Assembly: GCA_947252455.1 (NCBI GenBank)
Contig: CAMXVQ010000052.1
Span: 1 to 5,176 of the forward strand
Length of the DNA: 5,176 nt
Direction of reading: 5' to 3'
Source of the DNA: an uncultured Atopobium sp.
GTDB taxonomy: Bacteria; Actinomycetota; Coriobacteriia; Coriobacteriales; Atopobiaceae
Under the pieces are notes generated by a model. That model was given only the letters and a program-made list of their open reading frames with translations, ran no database searches and was not told the DNA's origin. Position 1 is the first letter of the stretch. The number at the start of each line of letters is the position of its first letter. Shown piece after piece: positions 1 to 3,953 of this stretch. The position numbers and the translations under genes were made by a program.

Positions 1-771
1 GGCTGGTGGTACCAGCATACAGACGGTTCGTATCCAGCGGGTGCTTGGGAAAAAATTGATGGCAGCTATTACTATTTTGACGGCTCTGGCTACATGGTTT
101 CTAATTGCTGGATTGGCAATTATTACCTGGGCTCAAGTGGCGCTATGCTCAAAAGCACAACCACACCTGACGGCTACCAAGTAGACCAAAACGGCAAGTG
201 GATCCCCAACGCGCCGCAAACACCGCAAGCACAAGATTCGGCGCCAGCACCTGAAGCTCCCGCAGCGCCCACAGACCTCGGCAATCTACCACGTAGAGAC
301 CAGCTTGAACAAGCCCGTGTCGTCCGCGTTGTGGACGGAGACACGATCGTGGTGAATCGCGGTCGCGGCGCGGAGAAAGTGCGCCTCATCCTTGTGGACA
401 CACCCGAAACGGTTCACCCCCGCAAGGCCGTGCAATATTATGGCAAAGAAGCGTCGAATTTTACAAAAGGCCAGCTCACAGGTACCACAGTGTATCTCGA
501 AAAGGATGTATCTGAGTACGACCGCTATCATCGCTTACTGCGCTATGTGTGGACCGATATCCCCAATTCCGCAAGCGACCTCTCAAGCAAATGCTTTAAC
601 GCCGTGCTTGTCCAAGAAGGATATGCGCAGGTCTACACCTTCCCGCCTGATTTAAAATATGTGAATGAATTCCGCGCGCTGCAGAAGCAGGCCAGAAGCG
701 CTCATGCCGGCTTGTGGGGAAATCCAGACGCGGGCTCCGCTCCGCACAGGCGCGTCCATCGCAGAAGATAG
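1..771 (+). CDS. Surface-anchored SNase-family nuclease with wall-binding repeats, 5'-partial
   Basis: The frame is open from base 1 to a TAG at 769-771 (256 residues), so the N-terminus, with any signal peptide, lies outside the window. The first ATG at 94 falls inside a repeat and is not the start. Residues 1-69 are aromatic/glycine-rich units (GWWYQHTDGS, YYYFDGSGYM, YYLGSSGAML, GYQVDQNGKWI) of the choline-binding/glucan-binding cell-wall repeat type. Residues 70-92 are a Pro/Ala/Gln linker. Residues about 104-242 form a full staphylococcal nuclease domain. VVDGDTIVV supplies the Ca-binding Asp (D112), VRLILVDTPE supplies the Arg (R128), Asp (D133) and Glu (E136), and YDRYHR supplies the second catalytic Arg (R178). 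The domain ends in the family's typical AGLWGNP. Known for the family: Ca-dependent cleavage of DNA and RNA. Inferred: an exported enzyme held on the wall, for nutrient scavenging or degrading extracellular DNA. The last residues (HRRVHRRR) are basic and unlike the family. The gene converges on the ribosomal operon and looks more GC-rich than it. Confidence 0.9.
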   Translation, partial: GWWYQHTDGSYPAGAWEKIDGSYYYFDGSGYMVSNCWIGNYYLGSSGAMLKSTTTPDGYQVDQNGKWIPNAPQTPQAQDSAPAPEAPAAPTDLGNLPRRDQLEQARVVRVVDGDTIVVNRGRGAEKVRLILVDTPETVHPRKAVQYYGKEASNFTKGQLTGTTVYLEKDVSEYDRYHRLLRYVWTDIPNSASDLSSKCFNAVLVQEGYAQVYTFPPDLKYVNEFRALQKQARSAHAGLWGNPDAGSAPHRRVHRRR

Positions 772-918
772 TGTAGCTTTCCCTTTAGAAATCCTTGCAG
801 CAGCCAAGAATGCCTCCGTCGTCACCAATGCTTGCGGCAGCTTAGCTGCAGCTAGATGCCGACAAGCTCAATACTGACAAAAGTGCGGCGGGTGCGAGCG
901 CCGTCCCCTTTCTTGGTT

Positions 919-947
919 GCCTACAAAGAGTGGCACTTTTTGTAGGC
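919..947. repeat. 9-bp perfect inverted repeat (hairpin without T-tract)
   Basis: The arms GCCTACAAA (919-927) and TTTGTAGGC (939-947) are perfectly complementary around an 11-nt loop. Neither strand has a T-run straight after the stem, so it is not a standard intrinsic terminator. It lies about 150 bases past the nuclease stop. It could protect or mark the 3' end of the nuclease mRNA, or be the remnant of a mobile-element end. The structure is certain and the role is unknown. Confidence 0.5.
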
Positions 948-1061
948 CTAGGCTAACGCATGTCGGCGCGTGTCAGCACCTGCGCTCGTGTCAGCGCTCA
1001 CGGCCTGCTCACGCACGCGCAGCACAAAGAGCGCAAGCGCATATACGCAAACGCATATACG

Positions 1062-1092
1062 AAAAAAGCAGCCGCACAAAGCAGCTGCTTTT
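1062..1092 (-). terminator. Intrinsic terminator of the rpmG-rplA operon
   Basis: On the minus strand the arms AAAAGCAGC (1092-1084) and GCTGCTTTT (1072-1064) form a 9-bp stem with an 11-nt loop. The T-run that begins in the second arm continues to six T's (1067-1062). This lies about 90 bases after the rplA stop codon. On the plus strand the second arm ends in TTTT, so the same hairpin could also stop read-through from the nuclease gene, making it a bidirectional terminator between convergent units. Confidence 0.88.
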
Positions 1093-1181
1093 AGATTCAT
1101 ATCAATTGCGCTATGTAGCCCGGTAAGCACAGAACTAAGCACAAAAGCGCTTGTGATCACTCCTAGGGCCACATATGCGAA

Positions 1182-1886
1182 CTAGTCGGTAAAGTTACGC
1201 GTTACAGAAGTATCGGCTTTAACGCCAGGACCCATTGTTGAAGAAAATACAACGGACTTCACATAACGACCTTTAGTGCTTGAAGGCTTAACGCGCAAAA
1301 GCTCGGTGAAAAGTGCACCGTAGTTCTCTGCTAAGTCGTTAAGATCAAAGGAAACTTTACCCATAGGAACGTGACAAATACCATAACGATCAGCACGGTA
1401 CTCAACACGACCTGCTTTAAGCTCGCCTACCATCTTTGCGACATCCATGGTTACGGTACCAAGCTTGGGGTTTGGCATTAAACCACGAGGTCCTAAGATT
1501 CTACCAAGACGACCAACTTTACCCATAAGGTTAGGTGTTGCAATAACAGCATCAAAGTTGATAACACCTTTTTGAATGTCTTCCATCAAATCGTCGGAAC
1601 CAACGATATCTGCACCAGCTTCTTGAGCTTCGCGAGCCTTGTCGCCCTCGGCAAATACTGCTACACGAACAGTTTTACCCGTTCCGTGAGGAAGAGAAAT
1701 AGAACCACGAACGTTTTGATCTGCTTTACGCGTATCAACGCCCAAGCGAATTGCAACTTCAACGGTCTCGTCGAACTTTGCAGATGAAAGCTCCTTAACA
1801 AGCTGGAGAGCTTCCTTGGGAGTGTAGAGTTTAGCTGCTTCTACTTTTACAGCAGCGTTACGATAGTTCTTTCCATGCTTTGGCAT
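1182..1886 (-). CDS. rplA: 50S ribosomal protein L1
   Basis: Encodes 234 residues, the usual bacterial L1 length. L1 forms the mobile stalk at the tRNA exit side of the large subunit, helps release deacylated tRNA, and in bacteria doubles as a translational repressor of its own mRNA. The family signature LGRILGPRGLMPNPKLGT is at residues 127-144 in the inserted second domain. The C-terminal part ends with the conserved SSTMGPGVKAD (216-226). The start MPKHGKNYRN is set by a strong AAAGGAGG at 1902-1895, 8 bases before the ATG. It is the last gene of the leftward operon, 145 bases after rplK, an unusually wide gap that holds the predicted L1-binding RNA element. The operon terminator follows, with no rplJ or rplL. 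The sequence appears intact. Confidence 0.98.
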   Translation of the reverse strand: MPKHGKNYRNAAVKVEAAKLYTPKEALQLVKELSSAKFDETVEVAIRLGVDTRKADQNVRGSISLPHGTGKTVRVAVFAEGDKAREAQEAGADIVGSDDLMEDIQKGVINFDAVIATPNLMGKVGRLGRILGPRGLMPNPKLGTVTMDVAKMVGELKAGRVEYRADRYGICHVPMGKVSFDLNDLAENYGALFTELLRVKPSSTKGRYVKSVVFSSTMGPGVKADTSVTRNFTD

Positions 1887-1891
1887 AAAAG

Positions 1892-1908
1892 CTACCTCCT
1901 TTAGGTAG
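1892..1908 (-). promoter_or_regulatory. Hairpin enclosing the rplA Shine-Dalgarno
   Basis: On the mRNA, CUACCU (1908-1903) pairs perfectly with AGGUAG (1897-1892), leaving a 5-nt loop AAAGG (1902-1898). The SD AAAGGAGG (1902-1895) is therefore split: AAAGG is in the loop and AGG in the stem. The ATG is 5 bases past the stem. The predicted L1-binding element ends only 4 bases upstream (C1913 to C1908). The hairpin could tune initiation at rplA or transmit L1 binding to the ribosome binding site. The pairing is directly visible; the regulatory role is inferred. Confidence 0.6.
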
Positions 1909-1912
1909 TTGG

Positions 1913-1943
1913 GTGGTTATAACGGACGCCAATGTCCTCCCAC
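1913..1943 (-). promoter_or_regulatory. Predicted L1-binding mRNA element (23S rRNA mimic)
   Basis: On the mRNA the lower helix is GUGG (1943-1940) with CCAC (1916-1913). Then comes an asymmetric internal loop, GA (1939-1938) opposite GUUAUAA (1923-1917), an upper helix GGAC (1937-1934) with GUCC (1927-1924), and a hexaloop AUUGGC. Known: L1 recognises two short helices joined by an asymmetric internal loop. In E. coli 23S rRNA the strands read GGUGGGAG and UUGAAAUACCACC. Here the strands GUGGGAGG and GUUAUAACCACC match closely in order, sequence and loop asymmetry. It sits in the rplK-rplA gap just upstream of the rplA ribosome binding site. Inferred: free L1 binds here and represses its own translation. 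I saw no equivalent sequence ahead of rplK. Confidence 0.75.
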
Positions 1944-1964
1944 ATGAATACAAAAGCTCTGACG

Positions 1965-2016
1965 TACCTTTTGAGTGGCAAACAATTCTATAGACTTACA
2001 AGTGACCCAAAAAGTA
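1965..2016 (-). promoter_or_regulatory. 12-bp helix at the start of the rplK-rplA spacer
   Basis: On the mRNA UACUUUUUGGGU (2016-2005) pairs with ACUCAAAAGGUA (1976-1965): 12 consecutive pairs including two G-U wobbles, around a 28-nt loop. It begins 15 bases after the rplK stop codon. It could be the first stem of the L1 leader, an RNA-processing site separating rplK from rplA, or a 3' stabiliser for rplK. An alternative pairing exists between UGAAUAC (2020-2014) and GUAUUCA (1951-1945), which would enclose much of the spacer. Confidence 0.4.
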
Positions 2017-2031
2017 TTCAGAAAAGTGTTA

Positions 2032-2457
2032 CTATTCAGCGACCGTAACACCCATAGAACGAGCGGTACCTGCAACGATCTTCTTAGCAGCCTCAATGTC
2101 GTTTGCATTAAGGTCGGGCATCTTAATTTCGGCAATTTTAGTTAATTGCTCTTGAGTAAGTTGTCCAACTTTGTCGCGTTGAGGAACGCCAGAACCGCCT
2201 TTAATACCAAGCTCCTTGATAATAAGCTTAGCTGCAGGTGGAGTTTTGCATACAAAATCAAAGCTGCGATCTTCATAAACGGAAATCTCAACAGGGATAA
2301 TGTCTCCGCCCTTGTCTGCAGTAGCTGCGTTAAATGCTTGGCAGAACTGCATAATGTTAACCTGAGCTGCACCCAATGTAGAACCAATTGGAGGTGCAGG
2401 AGTTGCTTTACCTGCAGGAATCTGCAGCTTAATAAACTTTACAACTTTCTTAGCCAT
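2032..2457 (-). CDS. rplK: 50S ribosomal protein L11
   Basis: Encodes 141 residues, exactly the family norm. L11 binds the GTPase-associated centre of 23S rRNA at the base of the L7/L12 stalk. It contacts elongation factors, takes part in the stringent response, and contributes to the thiostrepton site. The N-terminal domain (about 1-72) holds the proline-rich segment PAGKATPAPPIGSTLG and the motif QVNIMQFCQAFNA. The C-terminal rRNA-binding domain ends in AGTARSMGVTVAE. The frame is open 34 codons further upstream, but the start at MAKKVVKF is preferred because GGGAG lies just ahead of it and it gives the family length. It is separated from nusG by a 197-base structured spacer and from rplA by 145 bases. 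Confidence 0.98.
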   Translation of the reverse strand: MAKKVVKFIKLQIPAGKATPAPPIGSTLGAAQVNIMQFCQAFNAATADKGGDIIPVEISVYEDRSFDFVCKTPPAAKLIIKELGIKGGSGVPQRDKVGQLTQEQLTKIAEIKMPDLNANDIEAAKKIVAGTARSMGVTVAE

Positions 2458-2461
2458 AATG

Positions 2462-2468
2462 CTCCCTT
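2462..2468 (-). promoter_or_regulatory. Ribosome binding site of rplK
   Basis: AAGGGAG on the minus strand (2468-2462), 4 bases before the ATG at 2457. It fixes the L11 start against an in-frame upstream extension reaching 2559. The core AGGAGG match is interrupted, so it is weaker than the site at rplA. Confidence 0.7.
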
Positions 2469-2475
2469 GGTGTTG

Positions 2476-2496
2476 TTTGAGAATCTTATTCTCAAA
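2476..2496 (-). promoter_or_regulatory. Perfect 9-bp hairpin in the rplK leader
   Basis: On the mRNA UUUGAGAAU (2496-2488) and AUUCUCAAA (2484-2476) are perfectly complementary around a 3-nt loop AAG. It lies 7 bases upstream of the rplK ribosome binding site (AAGGGAG, 2468-2462). There is no T-run after it, so it is not a terminator. It may tune L11 translation or be an RNA cleavage or stability element. The spacer has further potential stems, including UAUUC-GAAA-GAAUA at 2544-2531 with a GAAA tetraloop. Confidence 0.55.
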
Positions 2497-2530
2497 GCTA
2501 CCCATACTATTTCTTGCATGCTGAGAAGCA

Positions 2531-2544
2531 TATTCTTTCGAATA
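2531..2544 (-). promoter_or_regulatory. Small GAAA-tetraloop hairpin in the nusG-rplK spacer
   Basis: UAUUC (2544-2540) and GAAUA (2535-2531) flank a GAAA loop, a stable GNRA tetraloop type. Two further G-U wobbles could extend the stem. It stands about 35 bases upstream of the 9-bp hairpin. The function is unknown; it may be part of a folded rplK leader or of a nusG 3' end. Confidence 0.35.
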
Positions 2545-2655
2545 CAACATGCACATCATTCATATCTTGCCTGTTTTATGAGCAGTAAACCAGACAAGAG
2601 AATGTCCAACTTGTGGCTTTATACAAGCCTCGTAGAAAAGCTTAACTTCGCTTTG

Positions 2656-3201
2656 CTACGCAATAACTTCCACTTGATTCATGGTAAGCTCAACTGGAGT
2701 TTCGCGGCCGAAGATGGTAAGCGAAACTTTAAGCTTACCTGCCTCAACCATAACCTCGGTAATTTTGCCTTCAAACTTTTCAAGCGGACCTTGGATAACA
2801 CGCACGGCCATTCCCACTTCAAAATCGGTGGTAATGCTTTGTGGTGTAACCTTTTCTTGAGAAGCGTTTGATTTTCTCATCATTTTATTAAATTCAGAAC
2901 GACGAAGCGGTGCAGGTTTTCCATCGATGCCAACAAAACCTGTTACGCCGTTGGTATTACGCACAACAGCCCACGAATTATCGTCGACTTCCATGCGAAC
3001 CAAAACATAACCAGGGAAAACGTTTGTTTCAACGTTTTTGCGTTTTCCATCGCTTTTAACCTGTACAACTTCCTCGGTTGGAATTTTGATGTCTACAATT
3101 TGATCTTCAAGACCATATGTTTCTATACGGTGCTCAAGATCTGACTTAACTTTATTTTCGTACCCAGAATAGGTGTGAATGACATACCAATGCTTAGCCA
3201 C
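2656..3201 (-). CDS. nusG: Transcription termination/antitermination factor NusG
   Basis: Encodes 181 residues, the standard NusG length. NusG binds the RNA polymerase clamp, modulates pausing and links polymerase to Rho or to the ribosome. The NGN domain covers about 1-115, with HWYVIHTYSGYENKV at 4-18 and the conserved FPGYVLV at 62-68. A linker leads to the KOW domain at about 128-181 (VIQGPLEKFEGKITEV at 135-150). The start is GTG at 3201-3199, giving the conserved (M)AKHWYV N-terminus with GAGAGG 6 bases upstream. The longer frame reaching 3294 would only add residues encoded by the overlapping secE 3' end. The start lies 2 bases after the secE stop, so translational coupling is likely. 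SecE and NusG are paired in this way in very many bacteria. Confidence 0.97.
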   Translation of the reverse strand: MAKHWYVIHTYSGYENKVKSDLEHRIETYGLEDQIVDIKIPTEEVVQVKSDGKRKNVETNVFPGYVLVRMEVDDNSWAVVRNTNGVTGFVGIDGKPAPLRRSEFNKMMRKSNASQEKVTPQSITTDFEVGMAVRVIQGPLEKFEGKITEVMVEAGKLKVSLTIFGRETPVELTMNQVEVIA

Positions 3202-3203
3202 AA

Positions 3204-3569
3204 CTAACCTCTCAAACCTGTGAAGCTCACGAGCAGAGCTACAAACCCTGTATCTACAAGCCAAATAACCAGCCCGCAAATAACGAGCGCACAAATAACG
3301 GCACCTGAATAATTTTTAAGCTCAGGTTTGCTTGGCCATACAACACGATGCATTTCTGTTTTAACGGCTTTAAAATAGGTTTTAATGCGCCCTCCGTTAG
3401 CCTTCTTTGCATCAGACTTGGAGTGCTTGTGTGATGGCTGAAGAGAAGATTGAGCTACTTTGCTAGATGATGCCTTTGTCTCATCGGTAGCGCCATCAGC
3501 AGACAAGCGTTCACGCTCCTGCGAACGTGCTTGACGAGCACTTCTCTTTTGTCGCTCTTTTTTTGCCAT
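3204..3569 (-). CDS. secE: Preprotein translocase subunit SecE
   Basis: Encodes 121 residues. SecE is the small clamp subunit of the SecYEG channel in the cytoplasmic membrane. Residues 1-61 are a highly charged, Lys/Arg/Ser-rich cytoplasmic extension. Then come the conserved amphipathic segment and hinge TYFKAVKTEMHRVVWPSKPEL (64-84; the V/I-WPS/T motif is diagnostic) and one transmembrane helix (about 88-117). This is the single-helix form of most bacteria other than proteobacteria such as E. coli, with a longer basic N-terminus as in many actinobacteria. The start ATG is 7 bases from AAAGGAG (3583-3577). It lies downstream of tRNA-Trp with a hairpin between them and is tightly followed by nusG. 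Confidence 0.96.
   Translation of the reverse strand: MAKKERQKRSARQARSQERERLSADGATDETKASSSKVAQSSLQPSHKHSKSDAKKANGGRIKTYFKAVKTEMHRVVWPSKPELKNYSGAVICALVICGLVIWLVDTGFVALLVSFTGLRG
3208..3213 (-). promoter_or_regulatory. Ribosome binding site of nusG within the secE 3' end
   Basis: GAGAGG on the minus strand (3213-3208) lies in the last secE codons, 6 bases before the GTG at 3201. It decides for the GTG start of nusG. Confidence 0.65.
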
Positions 3570-3607
3570 CAGTTCACTCCTTTAGAGCTCTTCTAAGTAT
3601 GCATGAA

Positions 3608-3638
3608 ACCGGCTCTCTTCTAAGCGAAGAAAGCCGGT
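3608..3638 (-). terminator. Hairpin between tRNA-Trp and secE, possible attenuator or processing stem
   Basis: On the minus strand ACCGGCT (3638-3632) pairs with AGCCGGT (3614-3608). After one mismatch the stem continues with TCTTC (3630-3626) and GAAGA (3620-3616) around the loop GCTTA, giving 12 pairs in all. Only three T's follow the stem (3607-3605), so it is a weak terminator at best. It sits 8 bases after the encoded CCA of tRNA-Trp and 38 bases before secE. It may attenuate read-through into secE-nusG, define the 3' end for tRNA release, or protect the secE mRNA 5' end. Confidence 0.5.
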
Positions 3639-3646
3639 GGTATTTC

Positions 3647-3722
3647 TGGCAGGCCAGGTAGGACTCGAACCCACAACGAACGGTTTTGGAGACCGCCGCT
3701 CTACCATTGGAGCTACTGGCCT
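3647..3722 (-). tRNA. tRNA-Trp(CCA) with encoded 3' CCA
   Basis: A complete cloverleaf reads on the minus strand. The acceptor arms are AGGCCAG (3722-3716) and CTGGCCT (3657-3651). The D-arm is GCTC...GAGC, the anticodon stem is GCGGT/ACCGT with loop CTCCAAA (anticodon CCA), the variable loop is TCGTT, and the T-arm is GTGGG-TTCGAGT-CCTAC. The discriminator base is G (3650), as expected for bacterial tRNA-Trp. The terminal CCA is encoded at 3649-3647, giving 76 nt in total. It lies 15 bases after rpmG and 77 bases before secE, in the same direction, so it must be cut out of the operon transcript unless it has its own promoter. The same gene order occurs in other actinobacteria. Confidence 0.97.
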
Positions 3723-3730
3723 AATTACAT

Positions 3731-3744
3731 CCGCTAATTAGCGG
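3731..3744 (-). repeat. 14-nt perfect palindrome over the rpmG stop
   Basis: CCGCTAATTAGCGG is its own reverse complement and spans the last rpmG codon and stop, 8 bases before the tRNA-Trp 5' end. As RNA it gives a short 4-bp CCGC/GCGG stem. It could guide processing between the rpmG message and the tRNA. It may equally be coincidental, since half of it is coding. Confidence 0.35.
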
Positions 3745-3887
3745 GTTTCCCTATGAAGGGTGTGTTTATGACACCACGGACAATATTTCTTGAGCTCCAT
3801 ACGATCTGGAGTGTTGGACTTATTTTTGTCCGTAGTATAGTTGCGACGCTTGCACTCGGTGCATGCAAGAGTAACTAAAGTACGCAT
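3738..3887 (-). CDS. rpmG: 50S ribosomal protein L33, zinc-binding type
   Basis: Encodes 49 residues, the usual L33 length. L33 is a small protein of the 50S subunit near the E site. The sequence begins MRTLVTLACTEC and has the family's two metal-binding pairs, C9-x2-C12 and C36-P-W-C39, so it is the C+ (zinc-ribbon) paralogue. The middle segment RNYTTDKNKSNTPDRMELKKYCP is typical. The start at 3887 is chosen because AGGAGG ends 4 bases before it; the frame runs open 20 codons further, through the promoter. It is the first gene after the tuf terminator and so the head of the rpmG-trnW-secE-nusG-rplK-rplA operon. No Zur-like operator was recognised, although C+ L33 is often zinc-stable housekeeping stock. 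Confidence 0.97.
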   Translation of the reverse strand: MRTLVTLACTECKRRNYTTDKNKSNTPDRMELKKYCPWCHKHTLHRETR

Positions 3888-3891
3888 GAAT

Positions 3892-3897
3892 CCTCCT
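3892..3897 (-). promoter_or_regulatory. Ribosome binding site of rpmG
   Basis: AGGAGG on the minus strand (3897-3892), a perfect anti-16S match, 4 bases before the ATG at 3887. It settles the start against the longer open frame. The CAACAGTTA arm of the inverted repeats lies directly upstream (3907-3899). Confidence 0.8.
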
Positions 3898-3898
3898 G

Positions 3899-3953
3899 TA
3901 ACTGTTGCCTTCGATAAGACAACACGATAGCTAACGCTATCATTCAACAGTTA
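3899..3953. repeat. Nested inverted repeats over the rpmG promoter
   Basis: Outer arms TAACTGTTG (3899-3907) and CAACAGTTA (3945-3953) are a perfect 9-bp inverted repeat. Inside lies GATAGC-TAAC-GCTATC (3926-3941), a perfect 6-bp repeat centred on the -10 and start region. If transcription starts near 3927, the distal outer arm is not transcribed. In that case the symmetry is a property of the DNA (operator sites or looping) and not of one RNA fold. No known repressor site was recognised. Confidence 0.55.
3903..3924 (-). promoter_or_regulatory. 5'-UTR hairpin ahead of rpmG
   Basis: On the mRNA UGUUGUCUU (3924-3916) pairs with AAGGCAACA (3911-3903) with one G-U wobble and the 4-nt loop AUCG: nine consecutive pairs ending 5 bases before the AGGAGG. 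If transcription starts just after the proposed -10 (near 3927), this stem would form the very 5' end of the operon transcript. Such terminal stems usually protect mRNA from 5'-dependent decay. That role is inferred. Confidence 0.5.

Larger units (their letters stand above)
772..1181. other. Gene-free convergent intergenic region with inverted and direct repeats
   Basis: About 410 bases between the nuclease stop and the rplA stop. I see no open frame with a ribosome binding site or a recognisable product. Contents: a hairpin-forming segment at 835-861 (CGGCA/TGCCG arms around the 12-nt palindrome TAGCTGCAGCTA at 843-854); CGGCG/CGCCG arms at 886-903; a 9-bp inverted repeat at 919-947; CGTGTCAGC twice (969-977, 987-995); CGCATATACG twice (1038-1047, 1052-1061); and the terminator at 1062-1092. 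The left half has the GC-rich composition of the nuclease, and the part nearest rplA is more AT-rich. Confidence 0.7.

Noticed and set aside
948..1172. A hydrophobic 74-codon minus-strand frame just after rplA, possible small membrane protein.
   Set aside because: It runs straight through the intrinsic terminator stem and T-run and through the direct repeats, with no clear ribosome binding site. The hydrophobicity is explained by the T-rich stretch.
1985..2010. A TATAGA box in the rplK-rplA spacer as an internal promoter for rplA.
   Set aside because: No acceptable -35 is found 16-18 bases upstream, and the box is in the loop of the 12-bp helix.
2458..2559. A 34-residue N-terminal extension of L11.
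   Set aside because: L11 is conserved at about 141 residues from MAKK, and the only good SD lies before the internal ATG. The extension covers the leader hairpins.
2507..2563. An 18-codon minus-strand frame (MNDVHVVFERICFSACKK) in the nusG-rplK spacer as a leader peptide.
   Set aside because: It has no good SD and no run of regulatory codons, and nothing ties it to a switch in the downstream stems.
2600..2640. A terminator after nusG formed by GGCTT/AAGCC.
   Set aside because: The stem is only five pairs with no T-run after it, and competing pairings exist. It does not look like an end of transcription.
2146..2871. A 241-codon open frame on the plus strand opposite rplK and nusG.
   Set aside because: It lies antisense to two certain genes, spans their spacer, and its peptide is Asn/Leu/Cys-rich without any recognisable domain or ribosome binding site. 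It is a shadow frame.
3888..3947. A 20-residue N-terminal extension of L33.
   Set aside because: It would place the start within the -10 region. AGGAGG directly precedes the ATG at 3887, which gives the family's 49-residue length.
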